Source: an uncultured Chitinophagaceae bacterium
GTDB lineage: Bacteria; Bacteroidota; Bacteroidia; Chitinophagales; Chitinophagaceae
Direction of reading: 5' to 3'
Assembly: GCA_937897585.1 (NCBI GenBank)
Contig: CALCNY010000032.1
Span: forward strand, 1-10,572
DNA length: 10,572 nt
This document shows, one piece after another, positions 1 through 9,100 of the stretch (the stretch's first letter is position 1; each line of letters begins with the position of its first letter). The translations under genes were made by a program, and so were the position numbers. The notes under the pieces are model-generated. The model was not told the DNA's origin and searched no databases. It worked only from the letters and a program-made list of their open reading frames with translations.

Positions 1-2606
1 ATACATCCAATTATTTAAAAATTTCAGGCTCATTGCACTTTTACGTTGTAATGAATTATAATGCTAAATTAGAAATTCAAGGTGCTGTAAGATTATATAA
101 ACAAGCAGGATTTATTTCGAGTAATGTAGGTGAAAGTCCTGGTGATAACTACGCTGCTTTTCAATTTAAAGGTGCTGAAAATGTAGTTTTAGGTCCAAAG
201 TCTTCAGTTGGATTTTACAGAACTAATAGTTCAATACCATACACTTATTCCTTCCAACAAGTGGATGCCAGAAAAGATTATAAGAATGTTGTTCTGGCAG
301 GTATATCAACAGATAAAATATTTTCGCCTGATTCTACTATTATTTCAGGATATCTTTATGATACATTAACAGCTCAAAATGGACCAGGAAGGGCTTTACT
401 AAACAAAAGCATTGTAAAAGTAGGAAGGTTAGTATTGTCGGACACTTTACTCTTAGCAAATTCTACAATGATTGTTGACAGTTCTGTTTCTTGCAGGAAT
501 TTTTCTGGTACAGGAACAAATGCCTTTGCTACTCCTCAATATGGTTCATTTTTAGGCACAGATTCTTCTAGGCTAATTTTATCTGGATTAGGTAGAAGCG
601 TTTCTTCTTATGACAGTCTAAGATTTTCGCCTGGAGGAAAGTTCCTCAATACGTTGACTTTAAATAAAAATGCAAAGGCCATTTTAATAGATTCGTTAAG
701 CATAGTTGGAGGCATAAATCCCGGAGTATTAACAGTTGATACTTTAGCTATTTTGAATACAAGTGGACTACTAACATTAAAGTCTGATGCTTTAGGAACA
801 GCAAGAGTTGGTATTACCAAAGGAACAATTTCTGGAGATGTTACCGTTGAAAGATACATTACTCCCAAAAAAGCTTGGAGATTGTTGACGATGCCAACTA
901 AGCATAATTTGCAAACTATAAAACAGGCATGGCAGGAAGGAGCTACTTTATCATCTCAAAATCCTAATCCTGGTTATGGGGTACAAATCACCAGTAATCT
1001 TCCTTCAGGTTATACAGATCCTACTACTTTTGGATTTGATACGATTAGTCCTTCTCCATCTATCAAGACATGGAACACTGCATTAAACAGATGGGATGGT
1101 ATTGTTTCAACTACGAATGTTGCTGCACCAACTGCATTTAACGGAAAATTTGATACATCTAAAGCTTATATGACCTTTATAAGAGGAGATCGTTCAGTTA
1201 CAGGATTGACACAACTTCCAACAGCTACCATCTTAAGAGAAAAAGGCGCTTTAATTACAGGCTCACGTACTTATTCTAATTTGGGTACTGCAGATTCACA
1301 ATTCATCGCCATTCCTAATATTTATGCTAGTCCGGTTGATTTTCAAAATCTGACCCGTCAAAACATTGGGGCTACGTTTTTTCTCTATGATCCTAAATTA
1401 TCTACATACGGCGGATATCAAAACATGTATCTGTTGGGTAATACAGTTTATTGTAGTGCATGTGATGTGGGAAGCAGTTACTACCCCAGCACTAATTATG
1501 CTATTCAATCGGGGCAGGGTTTCTTGGTTCAAAGAATTGGAGGAGCCGCTGGCACAATAGTGTTTAATGAAAGCAGCAAATCTACTCAAGGAAATCTGGT
1601 TTCAAGAGAGATGGACAATGCGAAAAGTTTACAAGTTTTATTATACAAAAAACAAACTGCCGAAGATCAATTGTGTGATGGCTTTCTTTCAATTTTCGGA
1701 AATGAATTTTCTGCTAGTGTAGATCAAAATTATGCTTCAAAGATTTCTAACTTAAATGAAAATCTGTCCATCAAAAAATATGACAAGTTGATTTCAATTG
1801 AAACAGCACCTGAATTAACTGCAAACGATACCATTTTTATGAACATGGCACAAATGAAATTGGCTAATTATCGTTTTCATATTATACCAAAAAATGTTGC
1901 AGCATCAGGTCTAGTAGGTTATCTGGAAGATAAATTTTTAAATACCACTACTGCTTTTAATCTTACTGATACCACTAGTATATCATTCGAAATAACAAAT
2001 GATGCCGCTTCTTATAGTTTGGATCGTTTTAGACTTACTTTCAAGCCATTGGCTCCTTTATCTGCACATTTTATTAATATAAAAGCGATTAAAGAAGATA
2101 AATCAAATCAAGTGTTGTGGGATATGGCCAATCAGGAAAATGTAGCTTCTTATAATGTTCAACGATCAATTGATGGAATGAATTTTACTACGATTGGAAA
2201 TATTGCTGCAACTACAAATTTATCATATCATTTTTCAGACACTCAATTAGGTTCAGCTAAAACTTATTTTTATAAAGTTCAAAGTGTATCAGTTAATGGG
2301 GAGTTGGTAGAAAGCAAAATTGTAAAACTAATTATGACTGAATCTCTGGCATCGATAGAAATCAGTCCTAATCCAGTTCGAATCAGCGGAATGTTGAATA
2401 TTGACATGAAAAATCTGCCCGTAGGAAATTATAATTTGATGATTTATGACAACTCGGGTAAAAAAGTATTGAGTAGAAAACTAACAAATCATGCTAGTGA
2501 AGATAGTTATCAATTTGAATTGCCTAAATCAATAAAGAAAGGCTCTTATGAAATGATAATGATTCAAAATGATTTGAAATTTAGTTCAAGTTTCATCGTG
2601 CTTTAA
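1..2606 (+). CDS. Large T9SS-secreted surface protein, C-terminal 867 residues (5' partial)
   Basis: The frame is open to the left edge (first whole codon at 3) and ends at TAA 2604-2606, so the TTG at 33 is not a credible start; the true start lies outside. No enzyme motif is visible. Residues 1 to about 275 are short beta-strand repeats of the beta-helix or beta-sandwich type (such as GVLTVDTLAILNTSGLLTLK). Residues 282-297 carry VERYITPKKAWRLLTM, which resembles a motif recurrent in Bacteroidota surface proteins. A CSAC cysteine pair lies at about 484-487, in a protein with only four cysteines. Residues 695-780 resemble an FN3 module (Trp706, SYNVQRSIDGMNF, YFYKVQSVSVNG). The last ~87 residues are a T9SS type A sorting domain. 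Expected path: Sec export, T9SS across the outer membrane, removal of the C-terminal domain, then surface attachment or release. An adhesin or matrix role is inferred. The downstream giant gene has the same orientation, 366 bp away. Confidence 0.9.
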   Translation, partial: TSNYLKISGSLHFYVVMNYNAKLEIQGAVRLYKQAGFISSNVGESPGDNYAAFQFKGAENVVLGPKSSVGFYRTNSSIPYTYSFQQVDARKDYKNVVLAGISTDKIFSPDSTIISGYLYDTLTAQNGPGRALLNKSIVKVGRLVLSDTLLLANSTMIVDSSVSCRNFSGTGTNAFATPQYGSFLGTDSSRLILSGLGRSVSSYDSLRFSPGGKFLNTLTLNKNAKAILIDSLSIVGGINPGVLTVDTLAILNTSGLLTLKSDALGTARVGITKGTISGDVTVERYITPKKAWRLLTMPTKHNLQTIKQAWQEGATLSSQNPNPGYGVQITSNLPSGYTDPTTFGFDTISPSPSIKTWNTALNRWDGIVSTTNVAAPTAFNGKFDTSKAYMTFIRGDRSVTGLTQLPTATILREKGALITGSRTYSNLGTADSQFIAIPNIYASPVDFQNLTRQNIGATFFLYDPKLSTYGGYQNMYLLGNTVYCSACDVGSSYYPSTNYAIQSGQGFLVQRIGGAAGTIVFNESSKSTQGNLVSREMDNAKSLQVLLYKKQTAEDQLCDGFLSIFGNEFSASVDQNYASKISNLNENLSIKKYDKLISIETAPELTANDTIFMNMAQMKLANYRFHIIPKNVAASGLVGYLEDKFLNTTTAFNLTDTTSISFEITNDAASYSLDRFRLTFKPLAPLSAHFINIKAIKEDKSNQVLWDMANQENVASYNVQRSIDGMNFTTIGNIAATTNLSYHFSDTQLGSAKTYFYKVQSVSVNGELVESKIVKLIMTESLASIEISPNPVRISGMLNIDMKNLPVGNYNLMIYDNSGKKVLSRKLTNHASEDSYQFELPKSIKKGSYEMIMIQNDLKFSSSFIVL
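2343..2603 (+). other. T9SS type A C-terminal sorting domain
   Basis: Seen: ISPNPV near the domain start, then LNIDMKNLPVGNYNLMIYD, a DNSGKKVLSRKL turn, a GSYEMIMI strand and the terminal FSSSFIVL. This order (SPNP, a central G-x-Y-x-L strand with D-x-x-G-K, then G-x-Y near the end) is the known pattern of type A sorting domains recognised by the type IX secretion machinery. It fixes both the protein's export route and the phylum. Confidence 0.88.
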
Positions 2607-2680
2607 TTAGAAATAATTTTAAAAACTTGCATTCACAAGATTTTTAATTTATTTTTAACGTTGTAAAAGCCATTAGATAT

Positions 2681-2700
2681 CGTTGCCGGTAACGTTGCCG
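2681..2700. promoter_or_regulatory. Possible operator: direct repeat plus near-palindrome
   Basis: CGTTGCCG occurs at 2681-2688 and again at 2693-2700, a 12-bp phase. The interval 2687-2700 (CGGTAACGTTGCCG) is a 14-bp palindrome with one mismatched pair. The central AACGTT and the CG-rich arms contrast with the surrounding AT-rich sequence. The form resembles a dimeric repressor site such as LacI-family sites, but no regulator gene is in the window, so function is inference only. Confidence 0.3.
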
Positions 2701-2768
2701 ATGTTTGTGTTTGATTTTTTTTCAATCAAAACAAATAATTGGTTTAAATATTTTAAAATAAGAAGTTT

Positions 2769-2807
2769 ATAAATAGATTTATTTCAATTAATTATCGATC
2801 TATTTAT
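2769..2807. repeat. Perfect 10-bp inverted repeat with 19-nt loop
   Basis: ATAAATAGAT at 2769-2778 is matched exactly by ATCTATTTAT at 2798-2807. The loop is 2779-2797. One mismatch further out, TT 2766-2767 can pair with AA 2809-2810. The stem has a single G-C pair and no T-run follows, so it is a poor intrinsic terminator. It may be a regulator site, a weak RNA structure or chance in an AT-rich spacer. Confidence 0.4.
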
Positions 2808-2831
2808 TAACTTTCTAAGCATAATTTGTTT

Positions 2832-2896
2832 CTTATTGGATATTTCAGTGTAGCTAACCGTACCTCCTAAACTTACACTTTTAAATTTCCAATGAG
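2832..2896 (+). promoter_or_regulatory. Interrupted long hairpin in the leader of the giant gene
   Basis: Three collinear stems can form. CTTATTGGA (2832-2840) pairs with TCCAATGAG (2888-2896), 9 bp with one G-U. ATTT (2842-2845) pairs with AAAT (2883-2886). AGTGTAG (2847-2853) pairs with TTACACT (2873-2879), 7 bp with one G-U. The 19-nt loop (2854-2872) contains ACCTCCT (2862-2868). There is no T-run after the structure, which argues against a terminator. If transcribed it would be a structured 5' leader ending 76 nt before the start codon of the giant gene. It matches no riboswitch class I recognise. Confidence 0.4.
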
Positions 2897-2924
2897 CTTC
2901 CCCCCAACCAAAGAAGACTATTGA
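2892..2924 (+). other. Possible leader mini-ORF (10 codons)
   Basis: ATG 2892-2894 opens MSFPPTKEDY, ending at TGA 2922-2924, 48 nt before the giant gene's ATG. The start codon lies inside the 3' arm of the leader hairpin (2888-2896), and codons 4-5 are CCC CCA (Pro-Pro) within the C6 tract. A coupling or attenuation role is conceivable, but so short an ORF is easily produced by chance and there is no strong ribosome binding site. Confidence 0.15.
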
Positions 2925-2972
2925 TTTTTAAACTAAGTACATTTTAAAATTTTTAATTTTAATTCATTTGTC

Positions 2973-3131
2973 ATGATGTCAAATTTACATTTGCAGTTAA
3001 GCAAAACAAACAGTTCTTTTAACTTGATTTCTAAAAAAATCAAAACATTATTTAGCAGCGGCTTGATGATTCGATCAGTTGCTTTTAGTTTTGTTTTACT
3101 CATTTTTTTGCAAGAAAAAACTATTGCACAA
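2973..3131 (+). other. N-terminal signal peptide of the giant protein; start choice
   Basis: The hydrophobic core SVAFSFVLLIFL (about residues 35-46) is followed by QEKTIAQ, and cleavage is likely after Ala52 or Gln53. From ATG 2973 the n-region is unusually long (about 34 residues, with KTNSSFNLISKKIK). Starting at the in-frame ATG 3066 (Met32) would give a compact 22-residue peptide. Long n-regions occur in large Bacteroidota secreted proteins, and no ribosome binding site favours either site, so 2973 is preferred only as the longest frame. Confidence 0.7.
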
Positions 3132-6100
3132 AAAACTGTTTTTACTGATAATTTTGACAGAGGATCAGGTACAGCCTCAGCATTCAGCAATGGAGGAACT
3201 CCATCAATGACATATTCAACAGTTACAACTTCTACTGGTACTGGATCAGGTGCTATTACCAGATTCAACCAAATATCCGGTTCAAATTATGCAGCACAAA
3301 TTCTTTCTGGTGATAATAATACAACAACCACTACTCAAACTAGCGGTATAACTTATTTCTCCGGTGCAGTGAGTAATTTTTCATCAGGCTACAATTCTAC
3401 TCTAAGTAGCAATACATCTGATGTAGTTTGGACCTTTCATATGAGAACAAACAGAGGTACTGCAAATCCTTTTTCTGGATGGGGTGCTGGTAACTACGCC
3501 GGAGCTTTTGTTTTGGGTTGTACCAATAACTCATTCACCAGCGGAACAGGAGGAAATGGCTACGCAATTTCTATGGAAAGAGCAGGTGCCTCTGGTACTA
3601 ACAATAACTTCAGACTTATCAAATTTAATGGTGGATTAAATGGTACCAGAACGAACGTTATTGTAACAGATACCACAGTATTTAAATTAACTACAGCTCA
3701 AAATCAGGATTGGGTATCAATAAAAGTTTCATTTACACCTGGTACCAACACCTGGAAATTATTTTTAAGAGACGATGGCGCTACTGCTAATACAGATTTC
3801 TCTACAGGATTAACCCAAATAACAGATACAATTACAAGAGCTTCATCAGTTAGAGATAGTACCTATTCTAAAGGATCTCTTCCCTATTTTGGAGGTATTT
3901 TTAACCATGGTTCAAGTTCTACATACACTGGTAATACTTTGTTTTTTGACAATGTTTCAGTTACATTAAACACACCTACAATCTATAGCCCATCAGCATC
4001 ATCTTTATCTGGATTTATTTATGGCTATGGTACTGGTCCATCAACAGCTCAATCAGTCAAAGTAGGAGGGCGATATTTAACTAGCAATCTCTCCGTTACA
4101 TCAACATCCAATTATGAGATTGCTACATCTTCAGGAGGTACATACTCAAGCAGTATTTCTTTAACTCCGGTATCTGGAACTGTAGATTCAACTTTAATTT
4201 ATGTAAGATTAAAATCAGGATTGGCAGTTGCTTCATATAATAGCGATAGTATTAAAGTAACATCAACAAACGCCACTACATTAGCCGGCAGAGATAATGC
4301 GGCAATATTATTAAATGGCTCTGTTTCCAATCCTTCGATAGCGCTTTCGCCAACTTCGATTTCAAATTTTGCAGGCACAGCTGTAGGTGCGAATAGTAGT
4401 TCACAAAGCATTACTGTAACAGGGGTGAGTTTAGGTACAGATAGTATTACAGTAACACCTCCAACAAACTTCCAGATTTCAAAAGACAATAGTACATGGA
4501 GTACAAGTTCTTTCAAATTAGCCCCTGCTGGAGCTACACTATACATTCGTTTCAGTCCAACTGGTTCAGGAGCCATAACAGGAAGTATTGGTTTTGCTGC
4601 TACATCATCAAGTAATTCACCAACTTTATCTGTTACTGGTAGCTTAACAACTTACTATTACAGAGGAAGTAGCGTAGGTAATTTGGAATCTACTTCAAGC
4701 TGGACAGGAAATGCTGATTTGACTTCAGGTACAACACCTGCTGATTTTACAACAGCCGGAGTTACTTATAAAATAACAACAAATGCGACTACAACTGGAG
4801 CTTGGACGGTATCAGGTGCAAGTTCTAAAATTGTATTAGGAGATCCTACTGCAAGTGCAGTTACGCTCACGATAGCAACTGCAGGTGCTATTACAGGAAC
4901 GATAGATATTTTAGCCGCATCATCTGGCTCTAATAATTTGGTTTTGCAAAATGCAACATTACCAACTTTTGGCACATTGAACGCAGGTAGCACTGTTACT
5001 TATAATGGTTCGAAACAAACTGTTTTAACAACTCCAACTTATGGTAATTTAACCATAACTGCTACTGACACTATTTTTCTGGCTGCATCATTATCTGTTA
5101 CAAACTTATCAGTTAATGGTTCAGGGAAATTTGCATTGAATAATTCAACTTCAGGTAGAACACTAACTGTAACTGGAAACTATTCTGTAACTGGCACGGG
5201 GGGATTGACCAACACCGGTGGATCTTCAACATTTGGTATCAGTTTAACCGGTGCATCAAATACTATGGTCAGCTCAGCAACAGGTTCTGATTATGGTAAA
5301 TCAAATATTACAATCACTGGAGCCTATACTTTAGTCGGTAATTTCGAATATCCTACAACTGTATCATCAAGAAACATTAGTGGTGCGGGTTCAATTGATT
5401 TGAGTAATTATTATTTGAATTTATCACAGGGTTATATTTCAATGACCAATATCACTACTTCTGCCAATAGTATTTTAAAAACAGGATACACCGCAACATC
5501 AAACAACCCATATCCTAGCGGTAAAACATGGAATGGTACAGTTGAATTTACTGCAACAGGTGGCGGATCTTTTTTACAAGCTGGTACATATAATAACCTA
5601 ACATTTAGCAATACTTCAGGAATAGATTCTGCAAAAGGTGATGTTGTAATAAATGGAACGCTTACTACAACTGCTGGTGGTACGGTTGATATGGCAACAT
5701 ACGCAATTTCAGGAACGCTTTCTGGTCTTTCAAATGCAGGTACACTTAAAACTGCAAATTTGAGTTCAGCTCCTTATCCATCTAGCAAAACTTGGGGTGG
5801 AACTGTATTTTTAACATCTGCTACGGGTGGTCAATCTGTAGTAGGTGGCACTTACAATAATTTAACACTAGCCAATTCATCTGGTATCGATTCTGCTAGA
5901 GCAGATATCAATGTGAACGGCGCCTTCATAACTTATATTGGCACTTTTGATATGTCAACTTATGCTCTATTAGGTTCAATGTCTAGCGTAAGTCATAGTG
6001 GCTATTTAAAAACATCAAATACTTCTTCAACTCCAATACCTGCCTCTAAAACATGGGGTGGTACAGTTGAATTTGCAGGCTCATCAATAATAGTACCTGC

Positions 6101-9100
6101 TTCAACTTCGTATAACAATCTGGTAATTAGCAGTGCTACCGATACTTTGAAAAGCAGCTTAACTGTAAACGGAGATTTGACGATTTCGGGATCAGGTAGA
6201 TTGATCGGAGAAAATGCAACCAGCAGATCAATTTCATTGGCTGGTAATCTTACTTCAACTGGTACTGGTGGTATATCAAATACCGGAGGTTCTCAAAGTT
6301 TCTCTTTTACACTATCTGGTGCTTCTAAAACAATTTCGATTACATCTACAAATAATAACTTTAGTAAAACCAACTTCAATATCACAGGTAGCTATACTTT
6401 AAGCTCTGACTTTACATTCACAAATGCTATTGCTTCTAGATATTTTGGTGGAACAGGTTCTATTGATATTTCCGGCAGAACACTGGATTTACAATTAGGA
6501 TATCTGAATTCAACTACAACTACCACTAATAGTTCAACTATCATTAAAACTCAAAATACCAATACATCTTCACCATATCCTCTTCCTTCCGGCAAAACAT
6601 GGAATGGTACAGTAAGATTCAATGCTTCCAATGGATTACAGTTTATTCCTGCAGGAACTTTCAATGATTTGTATTTTGATAATACTTCTGGTGTAGATTC
6701 TTTGAGAGGAAATGTAACGGTGAACGGAACTTTGGCCTTGGGTAGCAGCGTAGTAGCTACTACTAGTGCATATAAAGCCATTGCGAATGGTACATTAACC
6801 AGAGGTACAGGTTGGATTAATGGTAATTTACAAAAACTTGTAAGTACCCCTGCTACTTATTCATTTGAGGTGGGTGATGCGAATATTTATACTCCAGCTT
6901 CTTTAGTTGTTTCTGCAGTTTCTACATCAGGTAATCTAGTAGTAGCAGCTAAAACTGGATTGTCATCACAATCAGCAGTTTCTTCAATTGGATTAAATAC
7001 TTCAATAGCATTGAACCGTTATTTTTCTCTAACAAGTCCTGATGGATTTGCAGGAACTTATGCAGGTACTTACACATATTCAAGTGCAAGCGATTTGTTA
7101 GGTTCGCCTACAATTAGTGCATTGCGTTCTGCAATAAATACTACAGGTTCAACTTGGGTTTATCCAGGTACAGTTTCAGGATCAACTTCAACAACAGTTA
7201 CTGTTCCATCAACTTCTTCAATTGGAGATGTTGCATTTGCTTCCGTAAATAATATCACTGTAACTGCAGTTGATGCATCCAAACCAATTAACACTTCAGA
7301 TCCGGTGTTTACCTATAATGTAACGAGTGGAAGTTTATCAAGTGGAGATGCGTTTACCGGATCATTATCAAGAACCAGCGGTGAAACTGCAGGTCTATAT
7401 CAAATACAACAAGGAACATTGGCTATTTCGCCAAACAATAATAATTATGCTATAACTTTTGTTCCAGCAACTTTCACGATTTTAGGTGATGCAAATCCAG
7501 TAACATACCTTGCTTCAACTCATAAATCAAACAATATTGTCAGACTAACATGGGCATCTCCATTGGGTACTTATGATAATGTCTTGATTTTTGCCCGCCC
7601 TACAAGTGTTACCCATACCCCTTCAGGAAACGGTTCTGATTATAATAATGCCAACGCTGATATCAGCTTAGCCGGAATTTATGATACAGACAATTATTTG
7701 GTTTATGCTGGAACTGGAAATAGTGTAGAGGTTACTGGCTTAACAAATTTAACTAATTATAATTTTGTAGCTTATTCTTACAACGGGCCTACATTCTCTA
7801 CTTCATCTAGCATAAATGTAACTACTGCAGTTGCTCCAACTACGTCTTTGGCTGCAGCTTATGGTAATGGCCAATCTGCATTGTCATGGACTAATCCTGT
7901 TTATTATGCTACTCAATCTAATTATTGGGATGAAGTAATGGTTGTTGCAAAATCAGGAAGTGATGTTGATCAAACACCTTCAGGTGATGGTTCTGCTTAT
8001 ACTGCAAGTGCAACCTTTGGCTCTGGCACTGATTTAGGTTCGGGTAGTTATGTTGTTTATAAAGGAACTGGAACATCAGCAACAATTACCGGTTTAACTA
8101 ATGGTACAACTCAATACTTCAAAACTTTCGTAAGACACGGATCTTCATGGTCTGTTGCACAATCCGCAAATGTTACACCAAACATTTACTCGGTAGGTGA
8201 TTTCGGTTCATACCAATCAGGTATGTGGACAACAACAAACACAAACTGGCGTAAATGGGATGGTAGTGCTTGGTCTGTAACTCCAACTACAGCGCCTACT
8301 GCAACTGACAATGTTTATATTCTAGCAGGTCATACTGTAAGAACAGACAATACAACTCGCAATTGTAAAAATCTTACTGTTGAAAATGGTGCCATCTTGA
8401 AATCAGATAGTTTGGTAAATAAAACATGCTTTATAAAAGTGTATGGTACAACAATCGATGTTAAATCAGGAGGTGCCATAGGAACAACTTTGAATGGCAA
8501 CAGTGCTGATGGTATTGGCTTAGATGTTTTCAATGGTAACATGACCATAACTGGAAGTGGAACTGTTAACTTCTCAAGAATCAGATTTTCTGATAGTACA
8601 GCTACTTCAACGTTGACAATAGATAACGATGTGAAAGTGCACTATCATGGCTCTACCAACGCTGGAAATGCAGGTGCTATTTACACAAATACTCCAATGC
8701 CTACATCATATGCCGTAACGCATGTGTTAACGATAAATGCAGGCAAGACGTTGACTTTTGATCAGTTTGCTTGTTATACGCCTTTAAGTGGTGCTAATAA
8801 CAATGCTGTAACTAATAAAATATTCAATATTAATGGTAACATGACATTCCTTGATGGTCCAATTTCTGGGAATACTGCAACTCCTTCTTCTGCGTTTGTT
8901 GGAAACCAAAATGGATATTTGAGTTTAGGAACTACTACCGGCAACACTACTACTATTAATATAGGATCTCAGGGTGCATTAAATGTTTCTGAATTTTATC
9001 CTAATGGAACTCAATCAGGAGATGCAATTGGAACTGGTGTAGCTATTTCTATTAATGTGGCTTCTGGAGGTAATTTGAATGTTTCAAAAATCGCTGATTT

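Larger units (their letters stand above)
2607..2972. other. Intergenic region between two surface-protein genes
   Basis: No gene of ordinary size is seen on either strand. It is AT-rich apart from a GC-richer patch at 2681-2700 and a C6 tract at 2900-2905. It holds a near-palindrome, two inverted repeats each with a loop of about 19 nt, and a 10-codon mini-ORF, listed separately. No perfect Bacteroidota -7 box (TAnnTTTG) was found. The closest candidate is ATAATTTG at 2821-2828, which lacks the leading TA and has no clear upstream TTG. No strong Shine-Dalgarno sequence precedes 2973; the upstream bases are A/T-rich, as is usual in this phylum. Confidence 0.7.

Noticed and set aside
33..35. 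TTG at 33 as the start of the first gene
   Set aside because: The frame is open to position 3 upstream of it and the first residues continue the beta-strand pattern, so the gene is cut by the window edge.
2709..2732. TTTGATT/AATCAAA hairpin as the terminator of the first gene
   Set aside because: Only 7 bp, a single G-C pair, and the T-run is in the loop instead of after the stem. Too weak to call.
2780..2868. AGGAGGT on the minus strand (2862-2868) as a ribosome site for a minus-strand gene
   Set aside because: The next minus-strand ATG is about 40 nt away and opens only a 12-codon frame.
2832..2896. Integron attC-type recombination site
   Set aside because: Although it is a bulged hairpin, the conserved RYYYAAC and GTTRRRY boxes are not in the required places and no integrase or cassette is present.
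2933..3268. Minus-strand reading frame of 111 codons
   Set aside because: It covers the start of the giant gene and shows shadow composition, with no recognisable family or start signal.
4199..4576. Minus-strand reading frame of 125 codons, and similar ones at 608-868, 4766-4993, 6551-6781 and 8330-8548
   Set aside because: Hydrophobic Val/Leu/Pro-rich translations are the expected complement of Thr/Ser/Asn/Gly-rich sense repeats; no independent signals.
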